Below are positions 44,801 to 57,000 of a DNA stretch of 64,000 nucleotides, in pieces. This DNA is from Apostichopus japonicus. Its lineage: Eukaryota > Echinodermata > Holothuroidea > Aspidochirotida > Stichopodidae. Numbering within the stretch: position 1 is the first letter of the stretch; every line of letters begins with the position of its first letter. The position numbers and the translations under genes are program-made. Location of the stretch: NCBI RefSeq assembly GCF_037975245.1, contig NC_092581.1, positions 10,795,303-10,859,302 of the forward strand, given 5' to 3'. A model generated the notes under the pieces. The model made no database searches and was not told the DNA's origin. It was given only the letters and a program-made list of their open reading frames with translations.

Positions 44801-45590
44801 GCACTTTCCCAGCAAATGATAATCTAGGCTATAAGCATATACCGGTAATTAATATACAACTGCTCTCAGTAGAGATACGAAGCTATTAATAAATCGTCCC
44901 AAAAATTGTAGAGGTCAGTTCATGCATGAAGGTGTTTTTACCTCCAAGGTTCATGGAAAAATGAAAGCCACACTTTCCTCAGTGTACGTTGGTTTTGTCT
45001 TCTGTCCATTGCCGATGTTCCGTGACGAATTAATTCCCGCGTGACTGGATCACGTCAAAAAGCACTTTCCTGTGGTTAACTACGAAGATCCGTTACAGCA
45101 TCTAATTCGTGTAATGTCTTGCAACGTGCAAAAATCTTGGAAATTAAAATCTGGAACTGTCCTTTTCAAGCTCAAGTTGGTGATGACGACATTTCTATAT
45201 ATAGGCCCTAACCACTTTATTCGTTGTTTGATCAATTCTAAGTCCCCCGGTCAAAAGTGGTTCACCTGCATTTTGTGATGAACCGTAATGTTAAGTCACG
45301 TTGGTCATGCTGCGCATGTAATATTAACACATAATTGAGTGCCCATTATTCGAACTAAGGGATCCATGTCGCGTTTACAATGCGGGCGTCGGGAGGACAA
45401 TACCGGTCCCCCGGGCAGAACTGTGTCACTGCCCCCTTTTTGAAATCTTTATTTCTATTATGATGTTGGTAATGCTTTATTCTTTAGCCCACATTTCCCA
45501 GGGTACGGAAGCTTAAAATTGCCATCAACAATAAGTCAACATTTTTCAGTAAATTGTTTAGATAACAACATAATATCTTATCAAAAATCA
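41818..45590. other. intergenic between gene 2 and the aGPCR
   Basis: G runs at 42388-42402 and 44510-44518, C runs at 44427-44436 and 44648-44657, an A run at 43196-43213, and a solo hAT-like terminus CAGGGGCGGTCCAGG at 43092. A 93-codon frame at 43529-43810 follows a TTTTTCAG and is hydrophobic/Gly-rich (LGLSGLGWGIGTALATVIP). It has no family I recognise. Confidence 0.35.
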
Positions 45591-45594
45591 GAAA

Positions 45595-46045
45595 AATGTT
45601 AAACTGCTCAGTTAACTGAACAGATCTCATCAGATCTCGTCAATTCAACAGTTTTCTGCAAAATGTTCAATTGTTCACTTCATTTCAACTGAGTAATTGA
45701 ACAATTTTCTGCAAAATTTTGGATCGACCACTTACAGTATGTCGTCAATTCAACATTTTTCTGCAAAATATTAAATTGTACCCCTCATTCCAAGTGAGCA
45801 ATTCAACATTTTTCTGCAAAATGTTCAATTGTTCACTTCATTCCATTTGAGCAATTGAACAATTTTCTGCAAAATGTTTAACTGACAATGTCGGCAATTC
45901 AATAATTTTCTGCAAAATTTAAAATTGTTCTCTCCATTCCAACTGAGCAATTGAACCCTTTTCTGCAAAATGGTTAATTGACAACTTATCAGATCTCGTT
46001 AATTCAACATTTTCCTGCAAAATGTTAAATTGTTCCCTTCATTTC
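45595..46045. repeat. array of TTTTCTGCAAAATGTT hairpin modules
   Basis: About nine units of 45-65 bases. AACATTTT-TCTGC-AAAATGTT forms an 8-bp hairpin, alternating with CAATTG and GTTCACTTCATTCCAACTGA spacers. Confidence 0.8.
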
Positions 46046-46736
46046 TGTACACTATATAGCTGATTGATTCAGTACAAATTTCCACAGAGAAAGTCCCTAT
46101 ACAACCTCCTCGCATTTAAAGATATCAAATATATATATGACTGAACTAAAAAATATTGTCACATTTACAAAAATCGTACATCAAACAAATTTCAGAATTA
46201 GGACGTTTTGAACACAGGGTTCGTCTTACTTTGGGACTGATGGCGCTAGTTTAAAATTCTACGCTGTTTTATAGAAAATACTACTTAAAAGCTGAACAGC
46301 ATCTGTACGGTCAACATGAGGGGAAAAATGCTTTACCAGGCCACGTTTTCAGTGGACGGTGGCTGTTACACATGCAGGTCGGAAAGAGTGTTTCGATCCT
46401 CCCACTGGCCATAGGTAAGGATTCACGCATGCCACCTAAAACGCATCTGGTCGATTTGACCGACCATCTGCGCATGCTCCAGGGTTCTTTTGCGACAGCA
46501 AGGGATCCTAGGCCACAGAAAGTGCCATGCCACCACCGGAGCACTGTGGACCCCGGTGTGCCTTGATCCCTATAGCACGGCTTACATGAAATCAACAAGA
46601 CATGGGTCTTTCACCCAGTCTCTATCGCATTAACCATCACGTCAGCTAGTAAAATATTCGTTTGGATTAATATATAAAGACTTAAGAGATGTCATGCGAA
46701 TGGGGAAAAGTAATTTTACAACACCTAATATTCACA

Positions 46737-46800
46737 TGGATTCGAGCCCGGGAACCCATTCTTCCAGTCAAGAGGTCTACCTTCTGAGCCACCTGTCTAG
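46737..46800 (-). mobile_element. tRNA-like SINE head or tRNA relic
   Basis: Minus strand AGGTGGCTCAGAAGGTAGAC (A-box-like), then GGGCTCGAATCC (B box) at tRNA spacing. No full cloverleaf; the body beyond 46737 is not recognised. Confidence 0.55.
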
Positions 46801-49149
46801 TTAAATTTCGAGGAAGTTAAAATTTATTTTGAGGGTTAGCCAAAATCTATTTATTTCATGACGCTGTGCTGGCTGTAAAAGAAATTTGCATTTTATTACA
46901 AAACAGAAAGTTAGAAAATGTATGTCTGTTAGTTTTTAACATCAAAAAAAAAAAAAAAAAAACCAGGCTTACACTACCATCACGTATACATATTATAGTT
47001 TTTTTTATTTTTTTATTTCTTTCTTTCTTTTTTACCTAAATATTTACAATGTGAAGGGAAGTCTTCTGAATGTCCTATACTGGCTTAACATCACAGAAGA
47101 CTCCCAAGAAAAGAATATAGATAAAAAAGTAAAAATGATGATCGTAATATTGATATATTTCAGTTACATCTAAAAAATATTGACAAAAGCAATAATAATT
47201 CCTTTAATTAGGCATTTTCTTCATATGGAGCTTGATTTCTATAGTTTGAAAGCATTTGATATAGTGAGTTTCATGTTTGAAAGGGTCGCAAGGTTTCATT
47301 GGCTTAACATACCACTGCGTGTATATTATGAGTTCTAATGTGCGTTGCTAGCCGTTCTTGTATTATACGATTATGGAACTCTTTTGTTGTTATTTATTAA
47401 ATTTCGGAAAACTGTTTGGTAATAATCTATTCCAAGTCTTGTATAGTGTAAATGTCGCAATATTAACTTTTATAATATCATCTCATTTCAATAAATTGAG
47501 TTTCTTACAAGTGGGCTTGTATTTCCACGCGGTGTTGCGTGCATGGGATTTCATGTTGTATTGTACTCTTTTGCAGTATCTTAAGGTACTGGCTTAAAAT
47601 GTGAACTGCAATTGTACCAGACCAAATAATCAAGCAGTAATATAATGATGTGGTGCTATTCAAGTTTCATAAATCATTCTGAGTATATATTCTTTGCAAA
47701 TACCAAAGAGAAAAAAATGTTACTGTTGATTACTTTAACATTTACAACTGTTAGATTTCAGCAGTGGACAATGCTCAATCTCCGTAATGTACATTGTGTT
47801 GATTAGAATGAAGTTCATTGTTAAGTTTGTTGTCGTCCTAATAATGATGCATTAACAGAGACACATGCATGAAGTATCTTCCGAACACGTAAGATGCCAT
47901 CTTTGGCATATCACTGACAGAACTGCAGGCGTAGGAACCAACTCGAACTGCCCTACCTCTCCCCTGTGCCCGATGCTATAGCCCCCCCCCCCACACACAC
48001 ACACACCCACACACATAGTTTTCTGGCCCCCAAAATGGTCAGAAAATGTTTCTCCTAAGACACTAGATTCTGCCTGGAAAGCGTTGTTCTCCCTAAAAAA
48101 GAAAAAAAAAAGTCTAGCTACCCCCAGGCTACCCCACCTTGAAGACGTCGTAATTCTGACTGGTAACGATATAAACGTTGCGTTTATAAAGTTGCGAATA
48201 GCTATGAAGCGGGTATTACTGATATTCCACCGCGCATCACCGTATACATACTATCCCATACTCATACCAATCCTAACTTCCATCATACTAATCCTAACTT
48301 CCATCAATATTTTAATATTGTATATACAATTACATACTTTGTAGACTTTATATTGGATATGAGGGCATTTATGTATTTTTGTACGCATTTTTTTTTTGTA
48401 GGTACATTTTTTAATTTTTTTAATTTCATCTTTATATTGTGAGTACATTTTCATATTTTTGTACATTTTATAGGAACGTTTTCATATCTGTGTATATTAT
48501 TTTACGTGTTATACGTTGTTTACAATTTGTAATGTTTTGAGCTCTTGTTATCAACCAATTTCCGTTGTATTTTTATATGATTAGCTGAATAAATATATCT
48601 ACTTATCTATCATCATATGGTATACCCTTTTAATATATAAGAATGTTACTTGCAGTAGTGTAGCATGACATTAAGGGCAATGGGAACCCAGACATGTTCC
48701 CCGTCGACGCCATTCCTTCAAACATTTTTACATTACTTCTATACACTTTACAATCGGTGCCATGAATCTGGTGATCATTCAGTTTCCCCTCTGTGAGTTA
48801 ACATTTCGGTCACTCCGTCAATATGAACCAATATTGGATTAGGCCTACTATAGAGACACTATAGCGTCTGTTTTGAATACACTTTGTATACAAAATTATA
48901 ACAGTAAGAACTCAAAACTGTACATACATATGCATACAAATAATTACTCATTCTTAAATAGAATGCTGCCAATGCTCCGTTGTAATATATAGTACTGTTT
49001 GTCACTCACGTGACATATTTCAAATATAACCTGACACATCTATAGTTCACCGTCCCAGGCTGAACTTACCAATTGACAGGAATTTCTTTCGAATGATTTT
49101 GTAATCAAAATATAATTGTTCTTTCTCATTGAATTCCAATTTAATCTAG
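46801..49149. other. intergenic, AT-rich
   Basis: A run at 46946-46963, C run plus (CA)n at 47983-48012. No gene recognised on either strand. Confidence 0.4.
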
Positions 49150-49399
49150 GCACCCAATGTACATAGCTTGATCTGTCTGTATAAATGTGAATATGAGACA
49201 ACCGTTTATCAGTATAAACTGGAGTGTGTTATAACACCGTAACACATGTTAGACCTGTCAACAGATGCTACTGTGCACCCAATGTACATAGCTTGATCAG
49301 TTTGTATACTGTGAATATGAGACAACCGTTAATCAGTATAAACTGAATTGTGTTGTAACACCGTAACATAATGTTAGACCTGTCACCAGATGCTACTGT
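49150..49399. repeat. two tandem 125-bp units
   Basis: Units 49150-49274 and 49275-49399 both run GCACCCAATGTACATAGCTT to CAGATGCTACTGT with about ten differences. Confidence 0.9.
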
Positions 49400-49997
49400 G
49401 GACGAATTCATTTCTCAAAGGCTGTTTCAACTAATGACTGGTTAGGAGTCTAATCCACTATCTCTATGTTTCACGAGCGAGTATACCTTGCAATAATGGT
49501 TCAAGTTGCAGATTTTCAGCGTTTTACAGTAAAGTGTCATCCACTTTCTGTTAAAGTGTGGACGAAATAATTGGCGAAACTCTTGAGAGTAATCTGGTTA
49601 GTCCAGTCAATCATTATGCATAGCATAGTGTGGTGATTATTTTCCGTTTTTAAGTCCTCAGTGGCAACGTAAATTGAAATAATAACACACATCAGTTTTA
49701 CCTGATTAAACCATGTGCATCGGCTGATTTGAAACGTTGAGAATAACATTGAAAATAGTGTCATAATTTCTGTAAAACTATAATCACACAGAAATAACAC
49801 TGACACATGATCTTAAGTTTATTAACATTTTGGGTCCATTAAACGTAGGCCCGCTTGCCTCAGCTGCCTAGTGGTAATGAACCTCGGTATGGTAATGGTA
49901 ACCCGGTAATGAACCTCGATGAATTCTAAGCTTGATAGATTTTCTCATTACGTAATCGTTTCACAATTGTATCTTGTTTATAGAAATTTAATCCACA

Positions 49998-50056
49998 ACT
50001 CAAAAAACTCAAAAACAACTCAAAAACAACTCAAAAACAACTCAAAAAAACTCGAA
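49998..50056. repeat. 12-bp minisatellite ACTCAAAAACAA
   Basis: Four to five tandem units with shortened flanking copies. Confidence 0.85.
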
Positions 50057-50865
50057 AAAGGCGAAACTTCTTTGAAATTTCTGAGATATTCATCCGAACC
50101 TATGGATTGGACCATTCGGTTCAATCGTCCAGGAATTTGCATTAACTTCCAGATAGATTAACGGCGTTATTCCAGTATCATCTTTGACAACATAGCCGAT
50201 ATGGTTAGCTCTGATGGTTGAAAAAAAAAAAAAAAAGATGTTTGAGTTGGTATTTTAGGTGTCAGTATACGGTCAGATTTTTCGACACCCTTTTTGAATA
50301 CAATTAGATTCAATGTAATGGACGGAACAATATAAGTTAAAGAAAATATAGATTACAAAGTTTGGTAATTTAAAGGAGGATTTTCTTCTCTTTTCAAGTA
50401 GCATATTAAGTACTAAAAGATGTGTTTTTACAATGACCGATGTCAATTCAACCCAATTTGCAAATATGGTCATATAACCAACCTGCAGCAAAGAAAAGTA
50501 AACTTTTATGATAGTTACTTATTTTCTACTTCTTCTTTTCACATATTAACTGCATAAATTTGGTATAAAGAGATATCGAATTGGTGAAGTTTAATTATTA
50601 TCCCCAAAAATGTTTGTTTTCCCACTTTACAGTCATTCATGCATAGCAGAATTACTGCTTGTACAAAACTTTATTCAAAATAAACACTCGATTTGAAGTA
50701 CACTGCATAAGAAACGAAGTTAGCATCCTAATCCAGCCACAATTCGACAATATACTGGAAAAAAGTTAAAAGCTTTTATATCATCATAATATTTGTCTAT
50801 ATATTTAATGTATCAATAAATGTTATTATATATAATGAACATTTTTGCAAACTGGTGAAACTTAC

Positions 50866-51030
50866 ATGCGAATACAGACGTAGTATTACTATTAATCGTT
50901 CCTGCAGGGCTAAACTCCGAACCAGTGGCCGATAGACGGGTCAAATCGGTCGCAGTAGATTCTCGGGCACTCCTGCCGCTTTGACGCCAGAACCAACTGC
51001 GTGATCTGGTATCCTTTGATCGGTTTTTTC
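50866..51030 (-). CDS. aGPCR exon: distal cytoplasmic tail
   Basis: Acceptor ATTCTACAG, donor CAT/GTAAGT. KNRSKDTRSRSWFWRQSGR and SARESTATDLTRLSATGSEF, then TINSNTTSVFA. Rich in Ser/Thr/Arg as in other aGPCR tails. The following exon is not identified. Confidence 0.75.
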
Positions 51031-54000
51031 CTGTAGAATAGAAAGAGAGACAAAATAGAAATAAAAATAAAATAATCAATAACGGACATTCATGGTCAAA
51101 CGTGAGCATATTTATGCGTTAGAGTATCCCTGCTCAATATATAGAGGCCGATCATACGATTAACTAATTGTGCTGAAATATACTTTCAACCTTAATGTGT
51201 ATTATTGAGTTAAATGAAACATATCTATAACGAAACTGTCAAGATGCATGTATCCGTGTGATTTTACGTATTTAACAATGTAAGTTTATTCTAATTAATT
51301 TAATTATGTAAAATTTGATAGTACATATTTATACATTTATGTAATTATAGAATAACCTATGTGACTGACAGCTGAAAGCTGAAAAATCTAATAAAGATAA
51401 CCATATATGGTAAAACTTTAATACAAAAAAAAGTAAATATTCATACAAGAAATTTATCACAGTTTTATGACTTACGATGTTCAATCATTGGTAAATTCTG
51501 AGAGTGATTTGGAACGCTGGATGTGCCATTTGTGCCTTCAGAGTGAATTAAAGAGGAAAGAATAGAATGATTTTAGCTAAAACAATATATTGAATTGATA
51601 TGATAATTACCGGTAACTTCAGGCTTCTAAAAGAACAGATGAAATAGAAGTTGCCATTATTTGTCAAACTTTGTGTGGAAAAACAGTGGAATTTCTAAAC
51701 ACAAAACGATACATTTTCCACGAATTATTCAGTTCTGATGACAACTTGAATTCTGCATGCTGATATTGACATTTAGCTATGCCAATATGGACCAATCATC
51801 ACTAAGGAAATTCCAACGAAACACAACGAACGGAAAATAATTGGTTTTGGAAATCTTAATCACTTCCATCGCTAACAGCGGTTCTACGTCCTTATGCACT
51901 TCGTTTGTCGTTGCTTAGATACAAACTTTGGAAATTAATTCATATTTAGTATTTGAAAAATTGTATTTTGCGCATTAACCGATCATTTTTGCAGTCCCTA
52001 CCCCCCCCCCACACTTTTGTCTATCACTGGTGAAATAAGCCACTCTCCGAAGATTCAATTGCCTATCAAATTTAACTATAATATTTTTTTACCTTACCAA
52101 CATATGCATTAAATAATGTACCCTTTTCATATAGTTTTTGAATATTATATTTACATGTTGTTATAATTATTGCAATTCTAAACGGTCAACCAGGAGAAAC
52201 AACATTTTCACGATCTTAAATAACATTTTCTCTACTCATTTGAAATATGTCAATGGATTCGGCGGTGGATGTGATGTATGGGTGCTCTGTTCTAGGTATG
52301 AAGTTAGACGCACTTTTTTCTTTGGATGAGGTATAACGACAGTCAATTAATATAAACTTTTGGGCTTAGTCTGAGGAGCCGACGTCATCATCAACGTTAG
52401 CCTTAAAGTAGCATTCCAGACATTATTTAAAAACAACGTGAATGTCCTGACAGTCGCAAAAGGTTGACATTAAAGGGTGTGAAGACTCGCGCGCAAAGAA
52501 ACGTCTCATGCCGGTAATCTGACCTAGTTACAAATGAGGTGTAACAGAAGTGTTAGACACCACCATCGATCCCAGAAAATACACACACAGCTTGTTACCG
52601 TCGGTAATTAGACACTAGTGTACAGTCAATACATACAGCTACGGTCAATACCCACAACACAGTAACATAGCAGCTATGGACATCTCAGGTCTAGATAAAA
52701 GATAACAATTAGGTATCACGTTTCATTACTGTCTGCATTTTGTAGCGACAAGAAGAAAACTTCACTTGCAAGCTACGGAAAGTTAACTTTTTCAGAGCGC
52801 GGCACGCGGTTGGGGCGAGTCTTCAATGCCTTTAACATTACTACCACTGAAGTTTTTCATAACTATTTATTTCAATTTGACACATCAATACTGAATATTT
52901 GCCTATATATAAAGGCATCATTTAATTAACTGACCTGTTTTGGACCTGGAGTATGTTCCATCGTCTCCTTCTTTTAACAATGGGATACATGGACAACACA
53001 ATGCTTGCCATTGTCTTCTGATCTCCCTCTTAAATACACAGTGAAGGAGGAAAACTACGAATCCCTGCAATGTATTCGTTATGGCAAAGAGATATGTGAA
53101 AGTCAAATTTAACTCCCCGAATGCGAAGAAAGCGAACAACCAGGTCAATCCGAGTAAGAATGTTAGACTGAAAGATGCCCGAAGCTGATCAGTCAATGAA
53201 AATGTCTGATTGAATTTGGTCTGCCTCTTTCTCAGTCTGTGCATCTGACGGGCGACCAGGATGTAGACGACGGAGTTCCATATCATGACGATGCACACGG
53301 GAACGAAGAACGAGATGAAGAAGGGAATTCTTTTCAAGTAACACCTTACAGGAGGGAAGAACGAAAACAACGACGAGAAAAACAAGTCAGAACGGAACGG
53401 AATTTTGGAATATCAGTCACGAAGAAATGAAAGAAATATGATGTTGGCCGTCATGCAACCCTAATGAATCAAAGGCACAGAACTAATAATTGATTAATTG
53501 ATTTGATGTAGACCGATAAATCCCACATCTGTCAGTCTAAGATTGTATTTCCATACCACTTTTAACTTTTTTTTATCAAGAAATGACTCTTTAAACAGAT
53601 AAGGCACATCAAATACAGTGACTGGACAATAAAGTCTAACATGCATACCATTTAGTAAGTTCATGAGATGCAACACGAAACTCAATAGGGAAACAAAAAG
53701 ACTATATATTATGACCTCAAAATGACATGTTTAAAATGTATGACAAATTTGTCAAGGATAATTAGTTTGTTGAATGGTTTCCGAAGGTATTCGATTGTTT
53801 ATATGAATTTATGAAGTTTGGTCGAGTTATTAGAATTTCTAAAACAATGGTTTAACATAAACATTTAGACATGTACTGAGGTGATGACGTCATCATCAAC
53901 GTAGCCTTAAAGGGTGTGAAGACTCGCGCAAAAAGAAACGTATAATGCCGGCAATCTGACCTAGTTTCGAATGAGGTGTAACAGAAGTGTTAGACACCAC

Positions 54001-57000
54001 CATCAATCCCAGAAAATACACACGCAGCTTGCTACCGTCGATAATTAGACACTAGTGTACAGTCAATACATACAGCTGCGGTCAATACCCACAGCATAGT
54101 GTACAAACAATACAGCGATGGACATCTCAGGTCTAGCTAAAAATCACAAGGTATCACGTTTCATTACTGTATTGTCTGCATTTTGTAGCCACACGAACAA
54201 AACGTCACTTGCAAGTAACGGAAAGTTAACTTTTTCAGATGGCCGCACGCGGTTTGGGGCGAGTCTTCAATGCCTTTAAAGGACATTGCCAAAGATTTAG
54301 TATATTTTGTAGAGGTTGACTATATTGAAAACCAAAAGAAACATTACCATACAGGACTCAAACATTCCTCTTCTTAAACTGTACCATACAGTGTTGTAAA
54401 CATACAATACAGAGCAAGTAGAATGGAACACACTAGTCAATCTCCCAGCTTGATAGCTTGTTCCATGCATGGTTGCAGAAATATAAACTATTTCACATCC
54501 TCAAGTGTTGAACAATGTAAATTAAGTCGCATCACATTGTATCATCTAGTTTATAATTCTATCCACAAACGCTATGTTATATTTAATGTTTAATTCTTTT
54601 AACCCTATTATTCTTTCTTTAAATAATTGTTCTAAATTGGGACATGCGATATTTGGAATTTTGTATTCCGAATAAAAAAATAAAAAATGTCTTACAGGTT
54701 GTTTTCGTATCCATAGTTTTCTCGATCAATCCAAACAGAACAACCAACGATGACAGCAGGAAGACCTAAATCAAAAATAAAATAAAAAGATAACACAATA
54801 TAACACAATATAACACAATATAACACAATATAAGAAAGATTAAAAACAAATAGGTAAAGCAAGAAAGAGATTCAGCGCTTTAATTTCGATGCTATCAAAA
54901 CTGTGTACCTATATTTAGAACAAAGAGAGAATAATAACTCGTTACATAAACCAGATCGTAACATTAATCCAATCACTAACAATTTAACAGCTTGTCGTTG
55001 CTAACGTAACATAACCGTATTCCATTCTCAGCTTTCCACCACCGTGGATTCAGTTCAGTTTTTATAGTGTAACTTTTCTTATCATGGAGGAGAACCACTA
55101 TACGAAGGATTCCAGGCGCGTAGCCAAGGGGGGGGGCGAAGGGGGCAGCCGCCCCCCCCCCCTTGAGCATAGTTTTTTATTTTGTTTTTAATGTTTTCAT
55201 GATATCGCTAGTAATTTCAAAAGAGAAAATGCTAAGATGCAACTAACAAGGCCTGGGAAGTGCCATTTCCAGCGATCTGGGAGGCATTTTCAGCCAAGAT
55301 TTTCTTGTACGCTTCGCGCCAATCATGGTGGCGCTACGCTTAGATAGTATGTAATGCCGTATCTACGGCTCTGATAATTTTCCTACATTTTCGCCCCTCC
55401 CTTGGCAAATTCCTGGCTACGCGCCTGAAGAATTCTCATCAGTTGTTATCCAGATATTATATTGTTGGAATCCAGTTGTATATAGCCCAAAAACTTCTTT
55501 TTACAATTTTTTTCTGTCTTGTGTCAAATATGTAATTGTAATAAATATGCGCCTACTATACCCCTCTCACTGATTGAGATGAACAACTTTCGTCCCTAAC
55601 CGTATATGCAAATTACACAAAAGAGACAATAAGAGAGAGGGAGAGAGGCAGAGACTATGGAAAGTAAGAGGCGTTCCCGGAGAGTTAACGGTTTCGTTAC
55701 GTAAGCCACTAAAGCAAATACGTTAACGATACCTTTTATAACAAATTGATGTGTATGTTCATGAAAGGTTATATATGACTTTTATATTTTTATACGTTTA
55801 AATAACATGTCAGCTATAAAATTAAGAGAAGGTGAGGAGGGGGGGGGGGGGTAACGGTATTTAAGAACAAGACATGACATAGTATAAAGCAATTTTCAGA
55901 TAATTCACAAAACTAGTTGTTTTAATATTTCACACACAAGGATGAAGGGTATAATGTATGAAATGTATACTAAAGCACATGGACGTCCATGAAGTCCTCA
56001 CTTTGTCAGAAGGGAATCTGATGCATTTCGCCCCCCCCCCCCGCTCCCCCTCCCCGCTAGGTGCACCCAACAATATCACGGTGTTTAAAGGCATTATAGG
56101 GTCTCTAATGACACACACACCGCTCCGTCTGTTGGTTGTTCAAATGCTTTATTAATAACGTGCATTCCCGCAAACTTGTCTTAGCATTTTTCAATAAGCA
56201 TTTAACTGGGCTTTGAAAGTCAGCCAGTTGGCGGTAGAAAACATGCCCGCGGGGACTTATTTTGCCCACCTTCGTTTAAGCCCAACCCCAAGGCTGACAC
56301 CCAGTTAGACTCCTTGTCAGATAAAATTCCCCCACACCCCTACCCCCAACCCCAAACTCTCCATAAGTCAACCTTCTCTTACACAGGAGCAACAGACACC
56401 GATTACGAAACAAAACAGCAGGTTGGATCAAAACTCGATCGATTTAGTTTGATTTGATCGATTGAAGTTATTAATCCATAAAATAATGATATAAAATCAT
56501 CTATGAAGGCCAATGAATACTATAATCTTGTCGAGATTAAAGGCTCACCCCATCCAAGGAAACACATCTTCAACATGAAACGGCGCCTCTTCGAATCGAA
56601 GACTTGTACAAGTGCCAGATACATGGTAAAAGCTTCTACCGCCATCCATGTCATAACGCAAAGAAGTGTGTAGTGCATCGCTACAGCCGCACCAAAACAG
56701 AGGTACTTATGAGAACTTCCAAGCTCGCTGACCACGACGTCAAAGAGGAATGCCATATTCATAAATAGAAGGGCTGTCATCAGATTAATGAGGACTTTAA
56801 CTCGCTTGTCTTTCCTTAACCTCCTGTAAAATGAAATGACAGACAGATTGAGGTGTTATGGGGCCATTAAGACTTAAACAGGGTGGAGGGGTGGGGGGGG
56901 GGTGCTAATGTATTACTTCGTCAAGTAAAGAAGTCTAAGGGGTGGCCCCTCACCTTTGTGGAAAGTTGGTACAATGGAGGCTGCTAATATGCAACTTGTG

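Noticed and set aside
46311-46598. 95-codon minus-strand frame in a GC-richer patch
   Set aside because: An overlapping frame on the + strand is equally open; no domain, splice signal or repeat partner was found.
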